A stretch of 51,028 nt of DNA from Bacteroidota bacterium (GCA_002862745.1 PKDX01000029.1:1-51028), one strand, 5' to 3'; shown: positions 1-9,894, counted from the first letter of the stretch. Notes: a model not told the origin generated them from the letters alone. Program-made: numbers and translations.

Positions 1-1549
1 CACTAGAACCATTCATAAACTCATCACCAGTCCATAAACCAGAACCCGAAGCACCTGTCGGTCCTGTGGATGGCGTTCCGCTGGCATATTCTGACCAACA
101 TGTTGGCATAAATGTTGAAAAGTCTTCGATATATGGTATCGACGCAGATTGACAAGGAGTAGTTACTGATGCAGAAACTACAGAACCTGTATCTCCTGAA
201 GCACAAAGGGCTTGAACATTGACAGTATAAGAAGTGCTAGCAGTAAGTCCTGTCAAAGAAATTGACGTACCTGTTGGATTAGGACTAACTGTATCCGTTG
301 TTGATCCGTCCGAGTAAGTTATAATGTAACCTGTAGAACCAGTATTCGGATCTGTGAAGCTAACATCAGCAGACGTTGCACTTGTCACAGATACTGATAA
401 TCCAGTTATGTCCAGACAGGAAGGTAATTCACTGTAGTATACGGTTAAGAACCATCCATTGCTAACATAATTATAGGATGTACCACAACCAGAACCTCCA
501 TATGTTCGACCAGCATGTAATTCAAAGTCTAAAGTTCCAGTTCCACCTTGAGCAAAGGTTAAACCTGATCTTGAGTAGGATTGATTTCCACCGGAGCTAC
601 CAGATCCACTAGAAGTTGAGCCTTCATTGACACCTAATGAAGAGCACCCTAAAAAGGATCTCTGTTCACTTTTCCATCCTCCACCTTGAGCAACCATTTC
701 ATACTCAATACTAACACTGTCTACTTGAGATCCTGCTGGTATAGTTACACTTACAGATGATGGACAGGATGAACCCGCAGAAGAGGTAAAACTGCGATCT
801 GTTGGGCTATCACCACCCGAATATTCAGCACATACAGCTCCCGAAGGACAAGCGCGTGAAGTTGTAAAAGAACTAGCTACACTCCAATCTGAGGTATCAC
901 CAATACCACAAATTGCCCGTACGTAAATCACATAGTCAGTTTCCGCAGTTAGTCCGGAAAGTCCTGTAACTGTCGAATTCTCTAAATAACTATTGGAAGC
1001 ATCCAAAGTGGCAGTAGTCGGATCAAAACCGGTTGTACCCCAAGCAATCTGCCATTGCGATGCAGAGGCATTATCAGTAAATGTGTAATCTACTGTAGAT
1101 TGTGTAATTCCAGACACAATAGGCGTAGTAGGCGCTGCACATGTTGCAGGAGACGAACAATTAACAGAGAAGTTAAAAGTAGACCCGACTATAGATCCAT
1201 CAGCATCAACATAAAACGAGATAGTACCCGTATTGGACGTATATGAGGTAGTGGTTGAAATAGAACCATATCCAGCGGCTATTACATTGCCAGAACCTCC
1301 TGGTCCATCAGTAATAACCCATTGGTCGCAACATGATTCCGTAGCGCCACTTGTAAAAGTTATAGTAATCAAATCGGTAGGATTCGCAACGACGAAATCT
1401 ACTGCATCCGAGGGTCCATAGCCATTACCATAGGTATACGATGAGGTAGTTGGACAAACGGTTGCTTGAGCAACAGCATTTGATTTTCCTATGAAAAATG
1501 TTAGGAAGATGACTGCTGTTAATTTTAAAAGGAGTGATAAACGTTTCAT
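1..1549 (-). CDS. Large secreted adhesin-like protein with FN3 modules, N-terminal part (runs off left edge)
   Basis: The frame is open from the ATG at 1549 to the window edge: 516 codons, no stop. The protein starts with a classic signal peptide (residues 1 to about 28: MKRL, a hydrophobic run, then a cut near NAVAQ-A). Residues 30-120 look CUB-like (C-C-D-Q-W, TDGPGG). FN3-like segments lie near 122-215 and 390-470, around a Gly/Ser-rich, Cys-containing beta region. The last visible residues (SIPYIEDFST, then a Cys-Trp pair) resemble the start of a MAM/jelly-roll module. This architecture is common in giant Bacteroidota surface proteins exported by T9SS; the sorting domain would lie beyond the window, so that part is inference. 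Exact function is unknown. Confidence 0.85.
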   Translation of the reverse strand, partial: MKRLSLLLKLTAVIFLTFFIGKSNAVAQATVCPTTSSYTYGNGYGPSDAVDFVVANPTDLITITFTSGATESCCDQWVITDGPGGSGNVIAAGYGSISTTTSYTSNTGTISFYVDADGSIVGSTFNFSVNCSSPATCAAPTTPIVSGITQSTVDYTFTDNASASQWQIAWGTTGFDPTTATLDASNSYLENSTVTGLSGLTAETDYVIYVRAICGIGDTSDWSVASSFTTSRACPSGAVCAEYSGGDSPTDRSFTSSAGSSCPSSVSVTIPAGSQVDSVSIEYEMVAQGGGWKSEQRSFLGCSSLGVNEGSTSSGSGSSGGNQSYSRSGLTFAQGGTGTLDFELHAGRTYGGSGCGTSYNYVSNGWFLTVYYSELPSCLDITGLSVSVTSATSADVSFTDPNTGSTGYIITYSDGSTTDTVSPNPTGTSISLTGLTASTSYTVNVQALCASGDTGSVVSASVTTPCQSASIPYIEDFSTFMPTCWSEYASGTPSTGPTGASGSGLWTGDEFMNGSS

Positions 1550-1878
1550 GTTTGGTGATTTACAGAAAAATAATTGTCTAGTTGTATTTGTTAATACAGT
1601 TTTGATTTATGATTTTTAGCGTTAGCTAGTTTTTTACCTAGTGAAGATACCGAATTAATTGTTAAAAACCAATACATGTTAATTGTAAAATTTAAAAAAA
1701 GGCGATTAGCTTATTGACTTTCAATAAGTTATGCGTTAACATTTTTTTAACATTAAAATGGACAATTAATGGGACACTGTTAATAACCATACACCGCTGA
1801 CATACAATCGCAAACAAAATCAATGAACAAAAAAAAGAGTGCCTAAAAACAACTACGATTTATCTGTACCTTGTTACC
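1550..1878. other. AT-rich divergent intergenic region, no gene seen
   Basis: About 330 bases separate the divergent adhesin-like gene and the small lipoprotein. The stretch is strongly AT-rich and I see no credible ORF or RNA gene. It should hold promoters for both genes, but no full TTG-N19-TANNTTTG match stands out on either strand. The clearest structure is the inverted repeat at 1710-1728. Confidence 0.5.
1710..1728. promoter_or_regulatory. Perfect 8-bp inverted repeat, possible operator
   Basis: CTTATTGA and TCAATAAG are perfect complements around a 3-nt centre (CTT). No T-run follows on either strand, so an operator is more likely than a terminator. It lies about 160 bp upstream of both divergent start codons. 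Function is inferred from position only. Confidence 0.3.
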
Positions 1879-2325
1879 ATGATTCATTTCTTTTGCTCTT
1901 TCTCGATTTCAAAAAGCGCTTTATTTGCTTTATCTCTCACCTTTTTCCTCTGCACCTTTTCAAGCTGCGAAGAAGAAAAACCACAAAGCCCATCAAGCAG
2001 CTATTTTATTACCTACACGTGGGATGGCCAAGCTGATTACATCATTACCTTTTGGCTGCAAAGTGAGGAACAACAACACCTTAGCCTAAGCACAGGAAGT
2101 GCATCAAGCCAGGGAAGTTATACAAGCCCTGTCATCAACCATGCTAACAACCTCGACCTAGCAATCAAGACTGCTATTGAATATACGAGTAATGACTGTG
2201 CCAATGTCCAGATGGTACTCTATCGAGACTCCGCAGAAGTATTGAGAAAGGACTACATCATGGGTAATCCGGATAACCAAAACTGCACAGGAGAAAACTT
2301 TAGGCAGGTAACCTACACCCCCTAG
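1879..2325 (+). CDS. Small hypothetical lipoprotein
   Basis: This is a 148-residue protein. Residues 1-29 form a type II signal peptide: Met-Ile-His, a long hydrophobic run, and a lipobox ending F-S-S-C, followed by acidic E-E-E. The mature part is Ser/Thr/Gln-rich with two more cysteines (in NDCAN and NQNCTG) that could form a disulfide. It would be anchored in an envelope membrane facing the periplasm or surface. I do not recognise the family. It stands alone between the divergent adhesin-like gene and tRNA-Cys. An overlapping frame starting at 1839 looks like an out-of-frame shadow. Confidence 0.7.
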   Translation: MIHFFCSFSISKSALFALSLTFFLCTFSSCEEEKPQSPSSSYFITYTWDGQADYIITFWLQSEEQQHLSLSTGSASSQGSYTSPVINHANNLDLAIKTAIEYTSNDCANVQMVLYRDSAEVLRKDYIMGNPDNQNCTGENFRQVTYTP

Positions 2326-2362
2326 GAAAATTCCTATTTATTCCATTACATTTGCATCCTAA

Positions 2363-2433
2363 GGTCGGTTGGCCGAGTGGCTAGGCAAGGCTCTGCAAAA
2401 GCTTGTACGGCGGTTCGAATCCGCCACCGACCT
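2363..2433 (+). tRNA. tRNA-Cys (anticodon GCA)
   Basis: The cloverleaf closes fully. The 7-bp acceptor stem pairs GGTCGGT (2363-2369) with ACCGACC (2426-2432), and the discriminator is U (2433), as expected for tRNA-Cys. The anticodon loop is C-T-GCA-A-A with GCA at 2395-2397. The T-arm is GGCGG-TTCGAAT-CCGCC (2409-2425). The 3' CCA is not encoded. A short T-run follows at once. Confidence 0.95.
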
Positions 2434-2520
2434 CTTTTTTATTTCCTACTTCTTTCACATCTTATCTAGCGCGTGCAGTAAAAGTACTTCCCGAGCAATG
2501 CCTTTAGCATTTTTAGCTAT

Positions 2521-2877
2521 CTATCTTTCTTTGGAGATAGTAACGGCAGTTAATCGCAATTCCTGATGGATTGGTGGCTTATGTTTTTCAACGGTTACCG
2601 TAATACCATTAATGCGCGAGTCAAAATTTAGCAGGGCATTGACAATATCGGACGCCACCTTTTCAATAAGGTTTTGCGGCATATCCATAATGTGCTGGAC
2701 TCGTTTTACCACTGCAGCATAGTCAATGGTATCACTGAGGTTATCTGTTTGAAAGGATTCCTCTATCGAAGCCCTCATTTCAATTTGCACAACATACTTA
2801 CCCCCAACCTCTCGTTCTGTAGCATGAACTCCATGGTACGAGTGAAAGGTAAGATCTTGAATTTTGATTGATACCAT
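2521..2877 (-). CDS. folB: Dihydroneopterin aldolase
   Basis: FolB cleaves 7,8-dihydroneopterin to 6-hydroxymethyl-7,8-dihydropterin and glycolaldehyde in folate synthesis. The 118-residue length is normal. Visible signatures are the N-terminal I-x-D-L-x-F-H-x-Y-H-G-V-x-x-x-E-R-E motif (Glu21 binds substrate), a central D-T-I-D-Y segment and the C-terminal V-x-K-H-K-P-P stretch with the conserved Lys100. The folate partner folP lies far away in this window (35704-36603), so the pathway is not one operon here. The ATG at 2877 fits the family N-terminus. Confidence 0.92.
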   Translation of the reverse strand: MVSIKIQDLTFHSYHGVHATEREVGGKYVVQIEMRASIEESFQTDNLSDTIDYAAVVKRVQHIMDMPQNLIEKVASDIVNALLNFDSRINGITVTVEKHKPPIHQELRLTAVTISKER

Positions 2878-3038
2878 AGTTATTGTCAGTTGATAGAGGA
2901 AAATTACATTGAATTCAGTTATCCGAATTCCTTTAGACAGTAAGTTTTATACATCTTCTTAGTAAGGTGACAAAAAGGATGAATAAATATTCATTGACTT
3001 GGGTATTTTCACAATGTAAACATCCTAGGACATAGCCA

Positions 3039-4241
3039 ATGTCATCAATAAATTATAGTACGATGCAACAAGACAATTACACTTACCACGACTATTTTAA
3101 TGTAGATGATTTGCTCACCGAAGAGCATAAAATAATCCGTGAATCTGTGCGTGACTGGGTAAAACAACGAATGAGCCCGGTCATAAACGATTATGCCCAA
3201 CGTGCTGAATTTCCTGAATGGGTAGTAAAGGAATTGGGCGAAATCGGAGCCTTCGGTCCCAATATCCCTGCGGAGTACGGTGGCGGGGGCATGGATGAGA
3301 TTGCTTATGGCATCATCATGCAAGAACTCGAACGCTGCGACTCTGGATTGCGTTCAACAGCCTCTGTTCAAGGATCATTAGTTATGTACCCTATTTGGAA
3401 GTTTGGTTCAGAAGAACAGCGCATGAAATACCTTCCAAAGCTTGCGACTGGCGAACTTTTCGGATGTTTTGGCCTTACCGAACCCAACCATGGATCAAAC
3501 CCTGGTGGGATGGAGACCAAGTTTGTGGAAGACGGAGACGATGTTATTCTCAATGGAGCTAAAACTTGGATTTCCAACTCTCCTTTAGCGGACATAGCCA
3601 TTGTTTGGGCAAAGAATCCTGAAGGGAAAATCCAAGGATTGATTGTAGAGAAGGACATGGAGGGCTTTTCGGCGCCTAAGATTGACAATAAATGGAGTTT
3701 GCGTGCTTCCATCACAGGAGAGCTTGTCTTCGATAATGTGCGCGTACCCAAAGCCAACATTCTTCCTGGAGTCGTTGGACTGAAGGGACCCTTGTCTTGC
3801 TTATCCTCGGCGCGCTATGGTATTGCATGGGGAACCATTGGTGCAGCTCTTGATTGTTATGATACTGCCTTGCGTTATTCCAAAGAGCGTATTCAGTTTG
3901 GACGACCGATTGCCGGTTTCCAGCTCCAGCAAAAGAAGCTTGCCGAGATGATTACTGAGATCACCAAAGCCCAACTTCTTGTGTGGCGATGCGGTAGCCT
4001 TAAAAATGAAGGGAAAGCAAGTCCAGCGCAAATTTCGATGTGTAAGCGAAACAACTGTATGATGGCGCTTGAAGTAGCTAGAGAAGCCCGACAAGTGTTG
4101 GGTGGCATGGGTATTACAGGAGAATACCCCATCATGCGTCACATGATGAACCTCGAAACGGTGATTACCTACGAGGGAACGCATGACATTCATTTATTAA
4201 TTACCGGGTTAGATATTACGGGCGAGAACGCCTTCAAATAA
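3039..4241 (+). CDS. gcdH: Acyl-CoA dehydrogenase, glutaryl-CoA dehydrogenase type
   Basis: This is a 400-residue flavoprotein of the acyl-CoA dehydrogenase fold. GCDH enzymes oxidise and decarboxylate glutaryl-CoA to crotonyl-CoA in lysine/tryptophan breakdown, passing electrons to ETF. GCDH-type marks are R-S-T-A-S-V-Q-G-S-L (105-114), the flavin-binding C-F-G-L-T-E-P-N-H-G-S (143-153) and T-Y-E-G-T-H-D-I-H near the C-terminus, whose Glu379 is the expected catalytic base. Alternative start: Met9. The next gene begins 19 bp later but is an unrelated secreted protease. Substrate assignment rests on family motifs, so other short-chain substrates remain possible. Confidence 0.88.
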   Translation: MSSINYSTMQQDNYTYHDYFNVDDLLTEEHKIIRESVRDWVKQRMSPVINDYAQRAEFPEWVVKELGEIGAFGPNIPAEYGGGGMDEIAYGIIMQELERCDSGLRSTASVQGSLVMYPIWKFGSEEQRMKYLPKLATGELFGCFGLTEPNHGSNPGGMETKFVEDGDDVILNGAKTWISNSPLADIAIVWAKNPEGKIQGLIVEKDMEGFSAPKIDNKWSLRASITGELVFDNVRVPKANILPGVVGLKGPLSCLSSARYGIAWGTIGAALDCYDTALRYSKERIQFGRPIAGFQLQQKKLAEMITEITKAQLLVWRCGSLKNEGKASPAQISMCKRNNCMMALEVAREARQVLGGMGITGEYPIMRHMMNLETVITYEGTHDIHLLITGLDITGENAFK

Positions 4242-4260
4242 AATCCTAGAACAACACTTT

Positions 4261-7200
4261 ATGCAGCGAATCGCACCCCTATCCTTAGTGGGCACCATCC
4301 TTTTTGTCCTTCTAAATCACGTAGGTTGGTCGCAACAATCAGTCTATTTTTCTCATAAGACGCTCACTGTTTATCCTAATATTGACGAAGACAGTCAGTG
4401 GCAAGACTATACTATAGAAGAAGTCGAGGGATATAGAATGGGATGGATCACCTTCCGCCATATACCCGACCAGTCGACCCTAAATGATTTGGAAGATGCA
4501 GGTATTGTTTTGAAGGAATACGTAAAAACCAACACCTATCTCGCTGCAATACCATCGCATCTATCGCCTTCAGCCTTACTTAACTATAGTGTAGAAGCAA
4601 TCTCTCCCATTACTAGAGAGCACAAAGAACACAACAGAATTTGGTCAACACCCTACCCTGCTTGGGCCCTTGAAGGGGATGATATCAAGCTATCGGTGCG
4701 TGCCTATGCTCACGTCAACCTTATGTCTACCATTGATCAGATTGAAAAAATAGGAGGACAAATAGAAGAAGTCATTTCTCATAGCCACTTACTTGCGGTA
4801 AGAATTCCCCAACAAGCATTAAGTAGTTTACTCTCTATAAATACACTGCGTTCTATTGACCTACAGTCTGAACCCGGTAGACCAGAATCTGATGAGGGAA
4901 GACATCTTCACCGTTCAAATGCTATTGATAATGACTATTACGGCGGTCGTTCCTATGACGGAACTGGTGTTAGTCAAGCGGTTAATGATGACGGATTTGC
5001 CGGCCCCCATATCGATTTTAAGGGAAGGAATGCACAAGCTACGGTAGCCAATGATTTAAATGGAGATCATGGAGATATGGTAGCAGGGATTGCAGGAGGT
5101 GCAGGAAATCTAGATCCTACAATGCGCGGAATGGCTCCGGGTAGCTTTTTATATGTGAGACAATATAATGCCAATATGGGTGGGACCTTGGACTACCATC
5201 TCGATAGCAATGTTCTAGTCTTTAACTCCTCATATAGTAATGGTTGCAATGCTGGCTACACCAATACCACCGTGCTTGTCGACCAAGAAATCTACGACAA
5301 CCCTACACTCATGCAGGTCTTCTCAGCTGGAAACAGCAATGGCGATGATTGTGGCTATGGTGCAGGAAATCAATGGGGTAATATTACAGGGGGCCATAAG
5401 GTGGGAAAGAATGTTATTGCGACGGCTAACCTTGGAGAAAATGATAATATCCAAGCAAGCTCAAGTCGAGGACCAGCATCAGACGGACGAATTAAGCCAG
5501 ATATCTCAGCCCACGGAAATTACCAAACCTCCACTGATCCAAATAATACATACGCCTCAGGTGGTGGAACTTCTGCGGCAGCTCCTGGAATTGCAGGATG
5601 CTTTACTCAACTTCAGCATGTATACAAGACACTTAACAATGGCAGCGATGGACCATCCGCGCTGCTAAAAGCGGTGCTGCTCAATACGGCTAATGACTTG
5701 GGTAACGATGGCCCAGATTTTATCCATGGATGGGGAAAGGTCAATGCATTAAAAGCAACTATCGCCTTAGAGGAAAGACGATACTTATCAAATTCTGTAA
5801 GCCAAGGCACGAATAATACTCATACTATCAACGTGCCAGCAGGGACTAGTCGCCTCAAGGTCATGGTCTATTGGGCGGATCCTGAGGGTTCAACCTCTGC
5901 CTCGCAAGCGCTAGTCAATAACTTAGATGCTACGATGACCGATGGGAGCAATGTGTTCTTCCCTTGGCTCCTTGACACCACAGCCAATGCAGCAAGCCTT
6001 AACCAACCCGCCTCAAGAGGTGTAGACAATCTTAACAATGTCGAGCAAATTGCGATTGACAATCCTAATGCATCGAGTTATACATTAACGGTAAGCGGGA
6101 ACACTATTCCCTTTGGCAGCGCTCCGTATTGGGTCACTTGGGAATATATCAATGACACACCTGTAGTGATATACCCCATGGGGGGTGAAGGACTAGAACC
6201 CAACACCAATGTGCGCATTCAGTGGGATGCCTGGAATACGACGGATAACTTTCTTATTGAATACTCCCTTGATGGAGGGAATACGTGGACACCTATTTCA
6301 ACCGTACTGGGCAGCTTACGCATCCTTACATGGACAACGCCGAACGTGCAAACGGGCCAAGCACGCATACGCATAACGCAAAATGGTTTGAGCGGCACCA
6401 GTGCAGAAAACTTTAGCCTTATGCGCCGACCGGAAAATGTTCGGGTGGACCGCGTTTGTCAAGATGACAACCAAATCATCCTAGCTTGGGATCCTGTTGA
6501 TGAGGCATTTAACTACGATATTTTTTTATTAGGAAATCAATATATGGATTCCATAGGAAGTACAACCGACACCCTATATAATATAACGGTTAGTGATCTC
6601 TCAGAGGAACAATGGCTTGCCGTGCGAGCAAACGGCCTAAATGGTATGCGAAGCAATCGAACAATAGCTATTCCTTTTGAAGGACTAGGTTCTGGAGGTC
6701 AAAACTCCTGTGTTCTCTCCTGTAAAAGTGATATTGATGCAGGGATCCAAGCCATTACCTCAGGTCTTCCGGATGGAGATTTATGTAATCAAAATGTTGC
6801 CCAAGGCCTTGATATTGTAGTCGAAAATCTTGGGGATGTAGACTTAGGATTCGTCGAAGTAAATTTTCAGGTCAATGATGGACCAATCATTTCAGAGTTT
6901 CTCTCAGGAACGCTTGCTTCAAGGAGCACATTAGCGCATAGTTTTGGAAGCATTCTCTTTATAGACCGCCCAGGAAGCAATACGCTAAAGATTTGGACAA
7001 GCGCCAATGGAGATAGCACCCATTGCAACGACACCCTCTATCGCACCATAAACCTTGCTAAGGCTGATTTACCCGACAATACCACGCAACAAGGATGTCT
7101 TGGCGAACCGGCTGTGCTAACCTTCGACAACCTACTTGGAGACGTTACTTGGTTTGACAATGGCAATCCAGTGGGTCAAGGACCGACGTTCACAACCCCT

Positions 7201-8202
7201 AGTCTGACCTTTCAAAGATTCTATCAAGCGCAACAAACGATTCCTTCAAGCCCTCTCCAAGCAGGACCTAGTGGCACCGACTTTGGCGGTGGAGGCTACC
7301 ATGGGTCCAACAGCTTCTTCCCTGCCCTTGAGTTTGACGCTGATACCAACTTCATTATAAAGTCAGTGTTAGTCGATGCAGATGGCGCAGGAAACCGAAC
7401 CATCGAGATTCGACAAGGTACATCCAATGGAAATGTCATCTACAGTGAAACCTTTTCGCTAATCGATGGTCCCCAACGCATAGAATTAGACGCTACCATT
7501 CCTGGACCAGGAACCTACTTTATCGGAGGAAATGGTATGGAATTGTATCGCAACAACTCGGGGACAGACTACCCTTATATTACAGAAGGTATTGTAACCA
7601 TAACCCGTTCCACAGCTGCCACCGATCCTGATGCATACTATTATTACTTCTATGACTGGGAGATTGCATTAGGACCTTGTGTAGGAAATCTAGTCAATGT
7701 ATTTGCCGAGCCTATAGGGCTAAGTATTACGGCAAGTGGCATTGAAAACAATATAGACTTCAGCGCATCGACAATAAATAGCAGCCTTAATGATGAATGG
7801 CAATGGGATTTTGGGGATGGAGGAAGTTCCACAGATGCTAGCCCCAGTCATACTTATTATAATGTAGGAGACTACACCGTGCGTGTTACCGCCAACAAGG
7901 GATGTTCGAGAGATACGGTAATCACGATTACAACAATCTCCAACATCGATGATCCTGAGATTGCCATGAGGATTCAAGTCTACCCTAACCCAGGGAATGA
8001 TATGATTACATTAGATGTAGAATCCCTAGAAAACTACTCTATTGATGTATTTAGCGCTGACGGGAAGTGTATACATCGTATGGATGCCCATGCAGGAAAT
8101 AGAAAGAACGTACTCAAAACAGCAACATGGAGTCAAGGAATCTATTGGATTTCTTTTGAAAGCAATGGATTCAATCACACGATTCCCTTAATTATAGAAT
8201 AA
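4261..8202 (+). CDS. Secreted S8 subtilisin-like protease with PKD and T9SS sorting domains
   Basis: This is a 1313-residue exported protease. A signal peptide (1 to about 24) precedes a pro-region of roughly 190 residues. The S8 domain spans about 215-505, with Asp243 (VNDDG), His270 (DHGDMVAG), oxyanion Asn358 (SAGNSN) and nucleophile Ser438 (GTSAAAPG). Next come a beta-sandwich P-domain-like region, an FN3-like domain (around 725-800), a CARDB-like region, a beta-rich module at about 1003-1141 that recurs in the kelch protein at 25581-27329, and a PKD domain (W-D-F-G-D-G) at about 1155-1235. The last 74 residues begin V-Y-P-N-P-G-N, a T9SS type A sorting domain. The full catalytic triad argues for activity; the substrate is unknown. 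Confidence 0.92.
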   Translation: MQRIAPLSLVGTILFVLLNHVGWSQQSVYFSHKTLTVYPNIDEDSQWQDYTIEEVEGYRMGWITFRHIPDQSTLNDLEDAGIVLKEYVKTNTYLAAIPSHLSPSALLNYSVEAISPITREHKEHNRIWSTPYPAWALEGDDIKLSVRAYAHVNLMSTIDQIEKIGGQIEEVISHSHLLAVRIPQQALSSLLSINTLRSIDLQSEPGRPESDEGRHLHRSNAIDNDYYGGRSYDGTGVSQAVNDDGFAGPHIDFKGRNAQATVANDLNGDHGDMVAGIAGGAGNLDPTMRGMAPGSFLYVRQYNANMGGTLDYHLDSNVLVFNSSYSNGCNAGYTNTTVLVDQEIYDNPTLMQVFSAGNSNGDDCGYGAGNQWGNITGGHKVGKNVIATANLGENDNIQASSSRGPASDGRIKPDISAHGNYQTSTDPNNTYASGGGTSAAAPGIAGCFTQLQHVYKTLNNGSDGPSALLKAVLLNTANDLGNDGPDFIHGWGKVNALKATIALEERRYLSNSVSQGTNNTHTINVPAGTSRLKVMVYWADPEGSTSASQALVNNLDATMTDGSNVFFPWLLDTTANAASLNQPASRGVDNLNNVEQIAIDNPNASSYTLTVSGNTIPFGSAPYWVTWEYINDTPVVIYPMGGEGLEPNTNVRIQWDAWNTTDNFLIEYSLDGGNTWTPISTVLGSLRILTWTTPNVQTGQARIRITQNGLSGTSAENFSLMRRPENVRVDRVCQDDNQIILAWDPVDEAFNYDIFLLGNQYMDSIGSTTDTLYNITVSDLSEEQWLAVRANGLNGMRSNRTIAIPFEGLGSGGQNSCVLSCKSDIDAGIQAITSGLPDGDLCNQNVAQGLDIVVENLGDVDLGFVEVNFQVNDGPIISEFLSGTLASRSTLAHSFGSILFIDRPGSNTLKIWTSANGDSTHCNDTLYRTINLAKADLPDNTTQQGCLGEPAVLTFDNLLGDVTWFDNGNPVGQGPTFTTPSLTFQRFYQAQQTIPSSPLQAGPSGTDFGGGGYHGSNSFFPALEFDADTNFIIKSVLVDADGAGNRTIEIRQGTSNGNVIYSETFSLIDGPQRIELDATIPGPGTYFIGGNGMELYRNNSGTDYPYITEGIVTITRSTAATDPDAYYYYFYDWEIALGPCVGNLVNVFAEPIGLSITASGIENNIDFSASTINSSLNDEWQWDFGDGGSSTDASPSHTYYNVGDYTVRVTANKGCSRDTVITITTISNIDDPEIAMRIQVYPNPGNDMITLDVESLENYSIDVFSADGKCIHRMDAHAGNRKNVLKTATWSQGIYWISFESNGFNHTIPLIIE

Positions 8203-8238
8203 GCCATATTTCACGGGGTATTCTGTGGCAATATCACC

Positions 8239-8252
8239 CTCAAAATTTTGAG
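8239..8252. promoter_or_regulatory. 14-bp perfect palindrome upstream of dnaB
   Basis: CTCAAAATTTTGAG is fully self-complementary without a spacer, 95 bp before the dnaB start codon. No T-run follows, so it does not look like a terminator for the protease gene. It could be an operator or a chance AT-rich palindrome. Confidence 0.25.
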
Positions 8253-8346
8253 TTATGCACATGAAATGCACGACTTTTTTTTCGATTGTGTGTTACTTCC
8301 CATTAAACGTCTAGGCTAGCAGGGTATAATTATCTTTTTTTGATTT

Positions 8347-9894
8347 ATGGATGATAAGGCCAAACGAATTGAGTCGCTGACCAAGAAAGTCAGCGAAAAC
8401 CTCTCGCAACAAAGAAGTCAACGTCAAGGAGAAATTGATGAACGAGGACGAATCATGCCCCAAGCGAGACATCTTGAGGAAGCGGTTCTCGGAGCGATAA
8501 TGCTAGAGAAAGAATCTTTTGATGTGGTTTCCGGGATACTCAAGGAGGAAAGCTTTTACATCGATACCCACCAGCGTATCTACAAAGCCATGAGGCAGTG
8601 CTATGAGGAGAATCAGCCTATTGATATCCTAACTGTTGTTGAACAAGTCAAACTCAACGGTGATCTTGAGACAGTAGGTGGAGCGTATTACATCGCCGCA
8701 TTAACCAACAAGATTGCATCCAGCGCCAATCTGGAATATCATTCAAGATTACTCGCTCAAAAGCACTTGAAGCGAGAGTTGATTTCTCTATCTAATGATT
8801 TCATTCGTGATGCCTTTGATGAGACAGTCGATGTATTTAATCTAATGGATAAGGCAGAAGCTTCTCTTTTCGCTCTTTCCGAGGATAACTTAAGAAAAAG
8901 TGCAGCGCAAATCAATAGTGTTTTAACCGACGAACTTCAAGAAATTGATGAGCGACGAAAAAAGGCAGTCGATGGTAATGTACTGACCGGAGTGGGTACT
9001 GCCTTTACCGACCTCGACCGAATAACTGCGGGGTGGCAAAAGTCGGACTTAATCATTGTCGCTGCTCGTCCAGGTATGGGTAAAACCGCATTTACCTTGG
9101 CACTTGCACGGAATGCTGCCGTGGAATTTGATAAGGGGGTTGCCTTTTTCTCTTTAGAGATGTCAAACAATCAATTGGTCTCAAGGTTAATTTCGATGGA
9201 GACTGAAATTGCTGGGGACAAACTCAGAAAAGGCACCTTACTCGAAAGAGAATGGGTAAGTCTTACCGAAAACATTGATGCGCTTCAAAATGCTAAGATC
9301 TATGTCGATGACACACCAGCTATAAATGTCTTTGAATTACGTGCGAAATGTAGAAGACTTGCTAAACAGGGTATTGACCTTATTGTGATTGACTACCTCC
9401 AACTGATGTCTGGTTCCGTTGATAAAGGAGGGAACCGAGAACAAGAAATCAGTCAAATCTCTAGAGCGCTCAAGGGGCTTGCTAAAGAACTAAGTGTTCC
9501 TGTGATCGCCCTAAGTCAGCTAAGCCGTGCAGTAGAGACACGCGGAGGAGTAAAACGTCCTCAGCTTTCCGACCTTAGGGAATCAGGTGCCATTGAGCAG
9601 GATGCTGATATGGTTATCTTTCTCTACCGACCGGAGTACTATGGCATTACAGAAAATGAAGATGGATCAGATGCCCGAGGCACTGCAGAGGTAATTATTT
9701 CCAAAAACAGGCATGGTGCCATTCAAACCGTGCGCTTGAAATTCCTTGATAAGTTTGCCAAGTTTACCAATAATGATCGGAAGGTTCTTCCTCCTGAGTC
9801 AGATCAGGAGACGCGTACCTTCTCTTCAAAAATCAATGACGACGATGATATCCTAGACGGCCTCAGTCCAAAGACTGACGACGCACCATTCTAA
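8347..9894 (+). CDS. dnaB: Replicative DNA helicase DnaB
   Basis: DnaB is the hexameric 5'-3' helicase that unwinds DNA at the replication fork and recruits primase. At 515 residues it has normal length for the phylum. The N-terminal primase-interaction domain begins near M-P-Q-A-R-H-L-E-E-A-V-L-G. The RecA-like domain has Walker A A-R-P-G-M-G-K-T (about 240-247), F-F-S-L-E-M-S, Walker B D-L-I-V-I-D-Y-L-Q-L, and S-Q-L-S-R with D-L-R-E-S-G-A-I-E-Q-D-A-D. No intein or insertion is seen. A 144-bp spacer separates it from the protease, so it probably has its own promoter. Confidence 0.97.
   Translation: MDDKAKRIESLTKKVSENLSQQRSQRQGEIDERGRIMPQARHLEEAVLGAIMLEKESFDVVSGILKEESFYIDTHQRIYKAMRQCYEENQPIDILTVVEQVKLNGDLETVGGAYYIAALTNKIASSANLEYHSRLLAQKHLKRELISLSNDFIRDAFDETVDVFNLMDKAEASLFALSEDNLRKSAAQINSVLTDELQEIDERRKKAVDGNVLTGVGTAFTDLDRITAGWQKSDLIIVAARPGMGKTAFTLALARNAAVEFDKGVAFFSLEMSNNQLVSRLISMETEIAGDKLRKGTLLEREWVSLTENIDALQNAKIYVDDTPAINVFELRAKCRRLAKQGIDLIVIDYLQLMSGSVDKGGNREQEISQISRALKGLAKELSVPVIALSQLSRAVETRGGVKRPQLSDLRESGAIEQDADMVIFLYRPEYYGITENEDGSDARGTAEVIISKNRHGAIQTVRLKFLDKFAKFTNNDRKVLPPESDQETRTFSSKINDDDDILDGLSPKTDDAPF

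Noticed and set aside
1055-1421. Two overlapping plus-strand ORFs (63 and 62 residues)
   Set aside because: They lie antisense inside the open adhesin-like frame, have no start context and show no family resemblance.
8324-8329. TATAAT before dnaB as a sigma-70 -10 box
   Set aside because: No -35 partner at proper spacing, and the phylum uses TANNTTTG instead.
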